The notes beneath the pieces are model-generated. The model had not been told where the DNA came from. It ran no database searches and saw only the letters and a list, made by a program, of their open reading frames with translations. A DNA stretch of 64,000 nucleotides from JACMLD01 sp963705285. Its GTDB lineage: Bacteria; Bacteroidota; Bacteroidia; Chitinophagales; Chitinophagaceae. The position numbers and the translations under genes were made by a program. The stretch covers positions 3,906,001-3,970,000 of the forward strand of contig OY970066.1 of NCBI GenBank assembly GCA_963705285.1, in the 5' to 3' direction. Shown in pieces: positions 44,432-52,427 of the stretch. Numbering within the stretch: position 1 is the stretch's first letter; each line of letters begins with the position of its first letter.

Positions 44432-45208
44432 TTATTTATATAAAACCTGTTCTTTGGTGTAATAGGTCTTCATCATCCCCTTTTGGTCAATAATTATCGC
44501 TGCGCCGGTGGGGCTTTTGGTTTTTTCTTTGGTGTGTATCTGTAGAAAATCTTTTACTTCAACATTTACTTTGCCGGGGTAATGTTTGTATATCTGTGTA
44601 ATTTCTTTTTTCAATACTTTTTTTATGATGACTGCCAGTTCTTTGAGCTTTTCATCGGGAATGGCAGCTGCCACAGAGTAGGGATTGATTCTTGCCTGCC
44701 ATAGAATTTCATCTGAATAGCTGTTGCCAATACCCCTGATCACATGTTGATCTATCAGTAACTTTTTGATGGCGGTTTTTCTTTTGAGTGCAGTTTTAAG
44801 GTATTTAAAATTAAGCTGGGGCGAAATGGCATCTACACCTTCTTTGTCTACAGGATCAAGCTTTATAAAAGCATTCCGCATTCTGTCTGTTAATGCCAGG
44901 CCCGTACCACCTTTAAAATGCAATTCTACAATGGTAGACTTGCGATCATTGTTTTTATCAAATACAAAAATATCGCCTGTCAGCATAAGGTGCAGCCCCA
45001 GTAATGGGCCTCCTGCAAATTCAAACCGCATTTCTTTGCCGGCACGGTAGATCCTTTTAAGCGTTTTTCCTTTTAAAGCTTTTACCAATGCAGCGGGTTT
45101 GTCTTTCAGCTTGCGGCCATTCACAATTTTAACCTGCTGCAGTTGTTTGCCTGCAAATAATTTGTGCAGGTTCCTCGCAAAAACTTCTACATCGGGTAGT
45201 TCAGGCAT
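44432..45208 (-). CDS. Fpg/Nei-family DNA glycosylase lacking zinc-finger cysteines
   Basis: The 258-residue protein starts MPELPDVEVFARNL, with the catalytic Pro2 and Glu3 of base-excision bifunctional glycosylases. The H2TH region is present (IRGIGNSYSDEILWQARINPY). The C-terminal zinc finger is replaced by a cysteine-free segment ending AAIIIDQKGMMKTYYTKEQVLYK, with no Cys in the whole finger region. This resembles the zincless finger of Nei-like proteins. It should remove damaged bases and nick the DNA. The preference (8-oxoG or pyrimidines) cannot be told. An exonuclease III gene is just upstream on the same strand, which suits a repair pair. Confidence 0.85.
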   Translation of the reverse strand: MPELPDVEVFARNLHKLFAGKQLQQVKIVNGRKLKDKPAALVKALKGKTLKRIYRAGKEMRFEFAGGPLLGLHLMLTGDIFVFDKNNDRKSTIVELHFKGGTGLALTDRMRNAFIKLDPVDKEGVDAISPQLNFKYLKTALKRKTAIKKLLIDQHVIRGIGNSYSDEILWQARINPYSVAAAIPDEKLKELAVIIKKVLKKEITQIYKHYPGKVNVEVKDFLQIHTKEKTKSPTGAAIIIDQKGMMKTYYTKEQVLYK

Positions 45209-45280
45209 AATGATATGGTTGTATGATGAGTGATAAATGGTAGTGTATAACAGTGATGGAAGGGGTGCATGCTGCCCGTG

Positions 45281-46054
45281 CTATTTATCTTTTATTTCAA
45301 TCCAGGTGGGCGCATGGTCACTTGTTTTTTCCCATCCGCGAACATGACGGTCAACCCCTGCCGCGGTAAGCCGCTTGGCCACATGTTTGCTCAGCAAAAA
45401 ATGATCAATGCGCAAACCTGCATCACGTGCATAGGCATTGCGAAAATAATCCCAGAATGTATAAATTTTCTCCTTGGGGTATAACTTACGGATGGCATCC
45501 GTCCAGCCCTGGTCTACCAATTTTTTAAAAGCCGCCCGTGTTTCTGGTCTGAACAGCGCATCATCTATCCAGCGCTCCGGTTTGTATACGTCCAGGTCGG
45601 TAGGCATTACATTATAATCGCCCGCCAGTATAACCGGTACGTTTTGCGCCATCAGTTTTTTTGCATGCGCCCGCAAACGTGTAAACCACTTTAGTTTATA
45701 ATCGAACTTGGGACCGGGCGCTGGGTTGCCATTGGGCAGGTACAGGCAACCAATTACCATATTATTTACAATGGCTTCAATATAACGGCTGTGGCTGTCT
45801 TCCGGGTCGCCGGGCAACACCCTTCTCAATTCTTTTATTTCGTTGCGTGCAAGTATGGCTACGCCGTTCCAGCTTTTCTGTCCGTGCCAGATGGCATTGT
45901 AACCGGCATTGTTGATAGCCGCCAGCGGAAATTTTTCTGTGGGTGCTTTTAATTCCTGCAAACAAACAACATCGGGTGCTGCTTCTTTCAGCCAACGCAG
46001 CAAAACGGGTAGTCGCCCGTTTACACCATTTACATTGTACGTAGCTATTTTCAT
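45281..46054 (-). CDS. xth: Exodeoxyribonuclease III
   Basis: ATG at 46054 gives MKIATYNVNGVNGRLPVLLRWL, the family start; the longer frame to 46090 adds an unrelated 12 residues. The 257-residue protein has CLQELKAP (Glu metal ligand), YLPNGNP, AGDYNVMPTDLD, the WTDAIR segment and the terminal SDHAPTWIEI (catalytic His). It is an EEP-fold 3'-5' exonuclease and AP endonuclease that works on abasic sites. It sits upstream of the Fpg/Nei glycosylase gene with a 72-nt gap. They may act in sequence in base excision repair. Confidence 0.92.
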   Translation of the reverse strand: MKIATYNVNGVNGRLPVLLRWLKEAAPDVVCLQELKAPTEKFPLAAINNAGYNAIWHGQKSWNGVAILARNEIKELRRVLPGDPEDSHSRYIEAIVNNMVIGCLYLPNGNPAPGPKFDYKLKWFTRLRAHAKKLMAQNVPVILAGDYNVMPTDLDVYKPERWIDDALFRPETRAAFKKLVDQGWTDAIRKLYPKEKIYTFWDYFRNAYARDAGLRIDHFLLSKHVAKRLTAAGVDRHVRGWEKTSDHAPTWIEIKDK

Positions 46055-46147
46055 TGGTAAGAGTAAGTTAGTATAATAAAAATGGCACACACAAATTACT
46101 TGTTGTAATACTGTGGTGCCATATAATATATGTTAGTCGGATATTGT

Positions 46148-46582
46148 CTACAAATGTTCCAGTTGTAACTGGGCGTTATTCACAGACTTGTATTGTTCTT
46201 TTACCAATTCTACCATTTCATTGGGCAGATCGGAAATTTCTTTTAGCGTATTCTTATACCATTTAGCAATTGTTTTTTCAACTGATTTTACTGATTCAAG
46301 AATTTTAATGGTATTTTTTTTACCGGTAAACATATTGGGCAGGTAAATGTCTGCGGCATGGTTGGCCAGGGCAGCTTGTTGTTCGGTGCCGGGTTGGTTA
46401 ATGTTTAGCATCAGGTATAACTGTTGCATATTGATTTCGCTTTCTTCGGCCTTCTGTAGATAAAATTCTTTAAAGCTTGGTTCATTGGTTAGAAAAGCGG
46501 CCTGTTCAAAAGACATCATGCGCTGATAGTTAGCACTGATAAGAAACTGAATATTCTTGTCAAGGGGTTTGCTGGATTGCAT
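46148..46582 (-). CDS. Small helical-bundle protein (DUF2383/PA2169-like)
   Basis: ATG at 46582 gives MQSSKPLDKNIQFLIS; the longer frame from 46666 looks non-coding at its start. The 144-residue protein is mostly helical, with no signal peptide. Its C-terminal WYKNTLKEISDLPNEMVELVKEQYKSVNNAQLQLEHL resembles the last helix of ferritin-like four-helix stress proteins of the PA2169/DUF2383 type. Function unknown. A related-looking gene lies at 48299-48793. Confidence 0.6.
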   Translation of the reverse strand: MQSSKPLDKNIQFLISANYQRMMSFEQAAFLTNEPSFKEFYLQKAEESEINMQQLYLMLNINQPGTEQQAALANHAADIYLPNMFTGKKNTIKILESVKSVEKTIAKWYKNTLKEISDLPNEMVELVKEQYKSVNNAQLQLEHL

Positions 46583-46712
46583 ACGTTTATAGTTTTGAGG
46601 ATGATTGTTATACAGATGAAGATGATAAATATCATGCCATCCGTAATTTGCAACCAAAACAGGCATTCCAACTGGAAAAATGGTTAAAGGCGGGTAAGAA
46701 AATCCACAGTTT

Positions 46713-47089
46713 ATAAGTCAAAAGTCAAAAGTAAAAAGTCAAAATGCGTCGCGAGATAATCGGCTCCGAAACTTTCCCGCAGCGTCCTCTGGGGTGACTC
46801 TGAAATTGCAACACACGATGGGAGAGACGCTGCGGGGACAGGCGTAAAAGTCAAAAGCCAAAAGTAAAAAGTCAAAATGGGTCGCGAGATGATCGGCTCC
46901 GCAACTTCCCCGCAGCGTCCTCTGGGGTGACTCTGAAATTGCAACACACGACGGGAGAGACGTTGCGGGGACAGGCGTAAAAAGTCAAAAGTAAAAAGTC
47001 AAAATGCTTCGCAGGCCTTTAATCCCGGGGTTCGATGGCGCACATCGAAGCTCAGGTTTTAAATTTTAACTTTTGACTTTTGACTTGCC
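46713..47089 (-). repeat. Heptameric arrays enclosing two 133-bp direct repeats
   Basis: AAGTCAA/AAGTAAA 7-mer units lie at about 46715-46744, 46850-46880 and 46978-47003. The reverse-complement units TTTTGAC lie at about 47060-47088. Between them are two copies (133 bp apart) of a unit containing TCGCGAGATxATCGGCTCCG and a hairpin with arms CCCGCAGCGTC and GACGCTGCGGG; the second copy has one arm mismatch. The element ends at the oxidoreductase stop. Confidence 0.75.
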
Positions 47090-47090
47090 T

Positions 47091-47939
47091 TCAAATATTA
47101 TCCTTCGCAATGATCGTCCAGTCGTTCTTTGCATGGCCTTTTTCAATCCAACGATCCATTTCCGCGGCTATTGTTGGAATAATGGTAAGCGTGGTGTTTC
47201 CTTTTTTTGCTTCCTGCATCATTAACCCGGCATCTTTTCGCGCCATGGAGAGTTCCCAGGATGGGTTATCGAACTGGTTGCTTAAAATTCTTTTGAGCCG
47301 TGCCGGTGCAGCCGCAGCAGGATTCCATTCCGCCAGTAACGCTTCAATTTCTGCAGGAGTAATATTCATGGCTTTGGCCAGTGCCAGCATATCGCTTAAC
47401 CCCGCGGTGAGCGACATTAAAAACAGGTTGCCCACCAGTTTCATACCAGCCGCGCGGTTTGCTTCGGTGCCGAGGTTGATCAGCTTGCCTGTCATAGCAG
47501 AGAGTATCGGCGTCAATTGCTGTATTACCTGCTGATCTCCGGAGATCAACATATAGCCTGTGCTTTCCAGGGCATTGGGAGGGCCCATAAAAACAGGCGC
47601 ATGTATATAAGTAAATCCCTGTTCTTTCCAGTGATTGGTGCGTGCAGCTACTGCTGCCGCTGAGGTGGTGGTATGATCTATAATTATCACACTCTTGGTA
47701 AAACCACCGCTTGCTTTTTCAAGGGTTTGATCTACTGCAGCATCATCTGAGAGTGCCAGGTGAATACGATCAGCACCCGCAACCGCTTCAGCGGGTGAAG
47801 AAAAGGCTTTGGCGCCTGCTGCTTCCAATGCAGTGGCTTTTTCCGCCGTTCTGTTCCATACCTGTACCTGTTCGCCTTTTTTGAGCATCGCCTTTACAAA
47901 ATTGGCACCTAAAAGTCCTGTTCCAAGAAATGCAATCAT
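47091..47939 (-). CDS. NAD(P)-dependent beta-hydroxyacid dehydrogenase
   Basis: The frame runs open to 48281, but the first 114 residues only translate palindromic and GTG-rich repeats. ATG at 47939 gives MIAFLGTGLLGANFVKAML, the Rossmann start of the 6-phosphogluconate/3-hydroxyisobutyrate dehydrogenase family (GxGxxG). The 282-residue protein shows VWNRTAEKATAL, the substrate-side HAPVFMGPPNALESTG and AAGMKLVGNLFLM with the catalytic Lys. The substrate is unknown; glyoxylate/succinic semialdehyde reductases belong to this family. Confidence 0.85.
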   Translation of the reverse strand: MIAFLGTGLLGANFVKAMLKKGEQVQVWNRTAEKATALEAAGAKAFSSPAEAVAGADRIHLALSDDAAVDQTLEKASGGFTKSVIIIDHTTTSAAAVAARTNHWKEQGFTYIHAPVFMGPPNALESTGYMLISGDQQVIQQLTPILSAMTGKLINLGTEANRAAGMKLVGNLFLMSLTAGLSDMLALAKAMNITPAEIEALLAEWNPAAAAPARLKRILSNQFDNPSWELSMARKDAGLMMQEAKKGNTTLTIIPTIAAEMDRWIEKGHAKNDWTIIAKDNI

Positions 47940-47984
47940 AATCTGAAAATTTACCAAAGGTAGGGAAGAGAAACGGGGAAATGT

Positions 47985-48200
47985 GCGGGGGAGAATGTGT
48001 AAATCTGCCTGCCGGCAGACAAGTGTGAAAGTGTGAAAATGTGTAAACCTGCCTGCCGGCAGGCAGGTGTGAAAATGTGCGAAGCAGAATATGTACACCT
48101 GCCTGCCGGCAGGCAGGTGTGGAAATGTGCGAAAGTGAGTGTTCGAATGTGTCAATGTAGAATTGCCCAAAGGTGAAAACCTGCTTACCGGGAGGCAAGA
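47985..48200. repeat. GTGTGAAA-type units with palindromes CCTGCCTGCCGGCAGGCAGG
   Basis: Perfect 20-bp palindromes lie at 48048-48067 and 48098-48117, with variants near 48004 and 48180. Between them run GTGTGAAA/ATGTGTAAA/ATGTGCGAA units. The region fills the gap between the dehydrogenase and the next gene. Confidence 0.8.
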
Positions 48201-48298
48201 GTGAAAATGCAGCAACGCTGAAGCATATGCTGGCAGGGGTGCAGGGTAGGATGCCGCATTAATGTCAGCACCATTAAACATTATTGTGTGGGAAGATT

Positions 48299-48793
48299 TT
48301 AGTTGACTATACCTGCCAGGTGTTTTACACCATGGCGTTTTTTTACACTGTTGAGCAGTTTCAATTGAACAAAAGAAGACAGGCTGCCGCTCAGTTGATA
48401 GCCCATCATATTTTTCAGCCCTTCGTACAAAGCTGATTCTTTCAGTATTTTGCGGTAGGCAGCTACAATCTTTCTCTCATTACTACTGCAAAAGGCCAGC
48501 GCGTTGCTTTCATCCGGCAGCTGGTATTTTTTTGCAGATGAATCCTTTGGTCGGTATTGCCTTTTACCACTTAAATTTCCGGTGCTGCCGGTAGACTGGA
48601 GGTAGCAGGAGAGTTCGGCTGCATATTGGTTATTTTGTTGCGCCAGCGAAAGGATGGTACAGCGCAAAGCATTGTCATGTACGTGCCCTGCTACTTCTTC
48701 AAACAGGTTTTTTTCTTTAAGCAACAATTGATGCAGGCGGGTTATCTTACCATTGGCTGGTGTGTGAGCGTTGAAAAGTTGCGCGCGGTTCAT
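48299..48793 (-). CDS. Helical-bundle protein (DUF2383/PA2169-like)
   Basis: The 164-residue protein has no signal peptide. The first half, from LHQLLLKEKNLFEEVA to AQQNNQYAAELSCYLQ, is close in pattern to PA2169-type helices (LAQQ..FAAEL). The middle 45 residues are Ser/Lys-rich and probably disordered, and the C-terminal half is two helices with AYRKILKESALYEGLKNMMGYQL. Ferritin-like stress proteins of this kind have no settled function. A second gene of similar type is at 46148-46582. Confidence 0.6.
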   Translation of the reverse strand: MNRAQLFNAHTPANGKITRLHQLLLKEKNLFEEVAGHVHDNALRCTILSLAQQNNQYAAELSCYLQSTGSTGNLSGKRQYRPKDSSAKKYQLPDESNALAFCSSNERKIVAAYRKILKESALYEGLKNMMGYQLSGSLSSFVQLKLLNSVKKRHGVKHLAGIVN

Positions 48794-48902
48794 AGCTATT
48801 CAATTTTAAAGGGGAACAATAAAAGTTAATAAACAGCAATGCAGGCAAAGGGGTGCGGAGAAGAAAAAAGCGTTTCCGTAAGGTAGCGAAAAAAAGGGAG
48901 GC

Positions 48903-48934
48903 AAAAAAGCCTCCTGTACATACTGACAGGAGGC
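48903..48934 (-). terminator. Strong rho-independent terminator, with tandem partner
   Basis: On the minus strand GCCTCCTGT (48934-48926), an 8-nt loop and ACAGGAGGC (48917-48909) form a perfect 9-bp stem followed by six T. The right arm can instead pair with GCCTCC (48902-48897), which is followed by CTTTTTTT, so a second, mutually exclusive hairpin is possible. Confidence 0.75.
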
Positions 48935-49135
48935 GAGTTCTTTTGAGAGCGTTAATCAAGACAACTACGTCAAACCAACGGTTAGGACTTTGTAAGGATA
49001 TTGGATAAAAACGGGTTTTCCAGGATTCGGTTTTAGTTCTTCGGTTTGGATATTGGATAGCTGCGTTCAGCTTCGAATCAAAAGTAATCCACATACAGGA
49101 TGTGGAAAAGAGCACAATTAACTCTTTTTTAATCT
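48903..49135 (-). ncRNA. Candidate small RNA ending at the terminator
   Basis: About 230 nt on the minus strand before the terminator contain no credible reading frame. They do hold short hairpins, such as CCACAT-CCTGT-ATGTGG and GCTG-AACG-CAGC, and a direct repeat TATCCAATATCC. The terminator lies more than 100 nt upstream of the next gene's start. This fits a small RNA or an attenuated leader of that gene. No known RNA family was recognised, and no exact promoter box was found. Confidence 0.3.
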
Positions 49136-49428
49136 TCAGCTTTTACTTTCAAATTAGTATATCTACGAAATATGAGGGTGTAAGTTTACGATATATGCGC
49201 GGTGTAATACGCGGACGGCAGATTTTTGTACACTAACTGGTGGATGGTGCAATGAAATCACTTTGATTTCTTATAACCACTGATCGAATGATGCAGGGCT
49301 GTTACCTCTAAATAAATTGCGTGGAGAACGATGAGGGTAGAAAGTGCAGATGATACTTTTATTGGGGGGTATGACTTAGGTTGGGACTGCCTTAATCTTG
49401 TGTGTGTTCACAACAGATACGCATGTAC

Positions 49429-49728
49429 TTACTCTAACAAATCATAATGGAGCCGTACCAGTTTTTTAATGGATTCTTTCAAATGTGTTTCCGCCAGTTG
49501 CAGTTGTTGATTGTTTGCCAGCGCTTCGTTTTCCATAGCACTCTGTACCCAAAGTAAAACCGCCGCCAGCGTTTGACTGACATCATTTTGCAGAATGTCT
49601 GCGGCTTCCGCTTTATTTAATAATTGCGTACAGTGTTGCAGTAAATGATTGGCAGGCTGGTCTTTTTTGTTTTCCATATTTGGCCAGGTTGCCAATTTGG
49701 TGCCTTTTTGTACTGTGTTGCTGTTCAT
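49429..49728 (-). CDS. Small hypothetical helical protein
   Basis: The 99-residue frame may start at 49677 (MENKKDQPANHLLQHC), giving 82 residues. It is predicted almost fully helical with heptad-like leucines (LLNKAEAADILQ, LAETHLKESIKKLVRLHYDLLE). No signal or membrane segment is seen. The family is not recognised. It is flanked on both sides by stretches of more than 300 bp without genes and is one of several small helical genes in this region. Confidence 0.45.
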   Translation of the reverse strand: MNSNTVQKGTKLATWPNMENKKDQPANHLLQHCTQLLNKAEAADILQNDVSQTLAAVLLWVQSAMENEALANNQQLQLAETHLKESIKKLVRLHYDLLE

Positions 49729-50091
49729 TGCATTATATATGTCTTTCGTTCTATTTTATTCCCGATGCCGGAAGATTTTCCCGTACCCGCTTTAGTAAAC
49801 GTGTTATTAGCGTTTGCAGGTATACGACATATTAGCCGGCAGCGTATCACGCTGGCGGAGTTAACGATTTGAATAAGGTTTGTTGTGCAATAGTCACCTT
49901 AAGGTAAGCAGGTGGGATTTGAAAGTGGGCAATGAACAAGTGAAGTAACGAAAAAAGGTAGAATTTTTTCCCGACAAAGTGATTGATCAAGCGTTGTTTT
50001 AATGGTATGTCGTTTGCGACATACAAATTGCATGTAGCAATACGATACGCAGTGAACCTATTTTTCCTTAAATGAGCATTAAACCTCCAAT
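49729..50091. other. Intergenic stretch, nothing recognised
   Basis: About 360 bp with no credible gene, repeat array or hairpin. It separates a minus-strand and a plus-strand small gene and may hold their promoters. Confidence 0.5.
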
Positions 50092-50304
50092 ATGATTAAT
50101 ACCCATGGCACAGCAGACTATGTATCATTTATGAATTGGTTTGAGCAAAAGCATCCAGGCTTATGGAATGCATATGGCAAATGTATTATTGCCCCGATAG
50201 ATGGCGAAGGCGTAACCGTTGAAAAGGATGGAATGAGCATGGACACCTATAAAGCACTGGTTGAAATTACAAGGGAATATTACAGGCATGAAAATATAGG
50301 ATGA
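50092..50304 (+). CDS. Small hypothetical protein
   Basis: A 70-residue frame starting MINTHGTADYVSFMNWFEQKHPGLW and ending REYYRHENIG. The composition is protein-like (mixed helix, conserved-looking WFEQKHPG and IDGEGVTVEKDG), without signal or membrane segment. No family recognised. The next gene on the same strand begins 91 nt later. Confidence 0.5.
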   Translation: MINTHGTADYVSFMNWFEQKHPGLWNAYGKCIIAPIDGEGVTVEKDGMSMDTYKALVEITREYYRHENIG

Positions 50305-50395
50305 CGTTTATTGTTTGATGGCAAATGAACGATCACCAGTATTAATCAACTGCCGGCAACAACGCAGTTCAATGTTTTAAAACAATAAAAGATTT

Positions 50396-50899
50396 ATGCG
50401 CAGAATATTTATATTGTTGTTCTTACTGCCTTTTGCAGCAATTGCGCAATTGCCCGGCCGTGCGGATGATTCTTTAAGAAAAGTTGCAGATACCATGCAT
50501 TTTCCTGTTCCGTTCAGGTTTACCAGCAGCCAGCAATCAACACTAAAGGCAAGTAGTTTATATAAGGCATGTAATCAATGGTTACGGGCAGTTAAGGACA
50601 GCCTACCCGGCATTATGGTGGAGGAGAACAACAAATCTAAAACCATCATTGCCAGAAAAGTGCCGGTTACGGCTGATATCACCTGCACCATTGTGCTATC
50701 AGTTAAAAAGCAAATGTACACAGCGCGCTTGCAGGAGTACACCTATCATACTATTAACGGAAAAAGCCTCCCGGTTGAGCAGGCTGCAACAATAAAAGAA
50801 TACAAAGACCCCTGTAATATTCAAAGGGTGCTTATTGTACACAATTACCCGGCTATTTTTCAATCATTGCAACACTTTGTAGCCAACACTCATCAATAA
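50396..50899 (+). CDS. Secreted protein with DUF4468-like domain
   Basis: The 167-residue protein has a signal peptide (MRRIFILLFLLPFAAIAQ). The mature part, with SSLYKACNQWLRAVKDS, MVEENNKSKTIIARKVPV and CTIVLSVKKQMYTARLQEYTYHT, follows the alpha-beta layout of DUF4468 (TBP-like fold) proteins of Bacteroidota: a helix, a Lys-rich turn and several strands. Function unknown. It converges on the transporter gene 8 nt away. Confidence 0.6.
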   Translation: MRRIFILLFLLPFAAIAQLPGRADDSLRKVADTMHFPVPFRFTSSQQSTLKASSLYKACNQWLRAVKDSLPGIMVEENNKSKTIIARKVPVTADITCTIVLSVKKQMYTARLQEYTYHTINGKSLPVEQAATIKEYKDPCNIQRVLIVHNYPAIFQSLQHFVANTHQ

Positions 50900-50907
50900 A
50901 CGCTGTA

Positions 50908-52002
50908 TTATCTTTCCTCTTTTGCTTTTTTTCTTTTGGGTTTTGTTTTTAGAATGGACAAATCATCTCCCAGTAGTCCACCCCAGGGCTTCAATTCATC
51001 CACCCGGTCAAAAATTGATTTAAGGATCGCGAGGCCGGGTATTGATAAAAACATACCCGATAATCCTGCCAGTGCGCCACCAATCAGTACACCAATAATG
51101 CTCACCAACGCATTGATGCGTACTTTTGAACTTACCACATAGGGCATGATAAAATTATTATCGATGAACTGCACCACAATTAATACAGCGCCTACCCACA
51201 AAATATCACCCAGATTAGTGGAGGTGGTAAGCGTTACCACCATACAAATGACTGTTGCAATGAGCATTCCTATGTATGGTATCAGGTTAAGTATGGCCGA
51301 TAATACCGCCAGGAAAAATGCATACTGGATGCCAATAATAAAAAAACCTGCGGCATTGAGCCCGGTAACAATGGCCATTTCAATGAGAAGTCCCACCATA
51401 TAACTCTGTACAATGGTCTTTGATTCTGACAGCACTTCTTCCACCAATGCTTTATGATGGGTAGAAAATACATCCAGTAAAAATTTATGGATGAGTTTGC
51501 GGTAATACAAGATCAGGAAGGTGTAAATAGGCAGCAGGATCATAGTAACCAGTGTGCTCGCAAGCCCCATAAACAAAGAGCCGATGCCGGTTCCGCCAGA
51601 CTGAATGTTTTCTTTGGCCGATTCTACTGCCGAATGCTGCTCGCGGCGGCTGACATTCATTTCCTTGCTGATCCATTTCTCCACCGTGTTCACATGCTGA
51701 TTCAACTTTTGTTTGATGGCCGGTAAATCATCCATGAAATGCGCCACCTGAGAGGATAAAAAATAAATAACGGTGGCTGCTACCAGTAACGCAATTAATA
51801 TCGACAATATCATGGCCAGAACACTGGGCACGCCGCGGCGGTTCAGCCAGTTTACCACCGGTAGCAATAGCATAGATAATACAATGGCAAAACAAATGGG
51901 CATTAATATATCGGCACCCAGGTAGGCGAGCGTACACAGTATGGCTAATGTAATCAGGTTAAAGCTGAGCTTTGCGTAAAATGGCAGCGTAGTTTTGTTC
52001 AT
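50908..52002 (-). CDS. AI-2E family transporter
   Basis: ATG at 52002 gives MNKTTLPFYAKLSFNLITLAILCTLAYL, fitting the family; the frame to 52083 adds an unlikely N-terminus. The 364-residue protein has about eight membrane helices, with the periplasmic segment (about 90-150) after helix three, and PIYTFLILYYRKL, LLIEMAIVTGLNAAGFFIIGI and LNLIPYIGMLIAT. The basic C-terminal tail (KPKRKKAKEER) is cytoplasmic. Family members export quorum signals or sodium; the substrate is not known. Confidence 0.85.
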   Translation of the reverse strand: MNKTTLPFYAKLSFNLITLAILCTLAYLGADILMPICFAIVLSMLLLPVVNWLNRRGVPSVLAMILSILIALLVAATVIYFLSSQVAHFMDDLPAIKQKLNQHVNTVEKWISKEMNVSRREQHSAVESAKENIQSGGTGIGSLFMGLASTLVTMILLPIYTFLILYYRKLIHKFLLDVFSTHHKALVEEVLSESKTIVQSYMVGLLIEMAIVTGLNAAGFFIIGIQYAFFLAVLSAILNLIPYIGMLIATVICMVVTLTTSTNLGDILWVGAVLIVVQFIDNNFIMPYVVSSKVRINALVSIIGVLIGGALAGLSGMFLSIPGLAILKSIFDRVDELKPWGGLLGDDLSILKTKPKRKKAKEER

Positions 52003-52427
52003 GGGCAACAAGATAAGATTTTTATCAATGATTGCTGAGCTGCTATCGCTGTTTACCGGTATGAAATGTATAACCGGAAGCAAATTGGAAACAAGGACTT
52101 AACTACGCGCCAACATCACTATCGGGAAATGGCGCCTACGCAATGTTGCAGGTTTTCTTTATCCTGAAACCTTACTTGCAATCCCTACAAATTTTACCGG
52201 TAATATTTTTATTTGTAACTTTTGCCCGAGTTCCGATCATAGTAAGATACTATTGACCTGGCATTGATGGTAGATAAAGCACCATCACTTTTTTCTGATT
52301 CACACCCTGTGGCAAATCTACATACCGGCACTGGTAGCAGCCTTCATTCAAAGTAACAGTTGGTAATCACCTTATCACCCGCGGGGCATACGTTACAATA
52401 CACGTGTGTCCGGCAACAATTTTTATT
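52003..52427. other. Divergent intergenic region
   Basis: About 425 bp between two divergent genes. A near-match to Bacteroidota boxes (TTTG with TAAC-TTTTG, one base too long) occurs near 52208-52222 on the plus strand. No gene or repeat was recognised. Confidence 0.4.

Noticed and set aside
47940..48281. N-terminal extension of the dehydrogenase
   Set aside because: It translates palindromes and GTG-rich units; the Rossmann start is at 47939.
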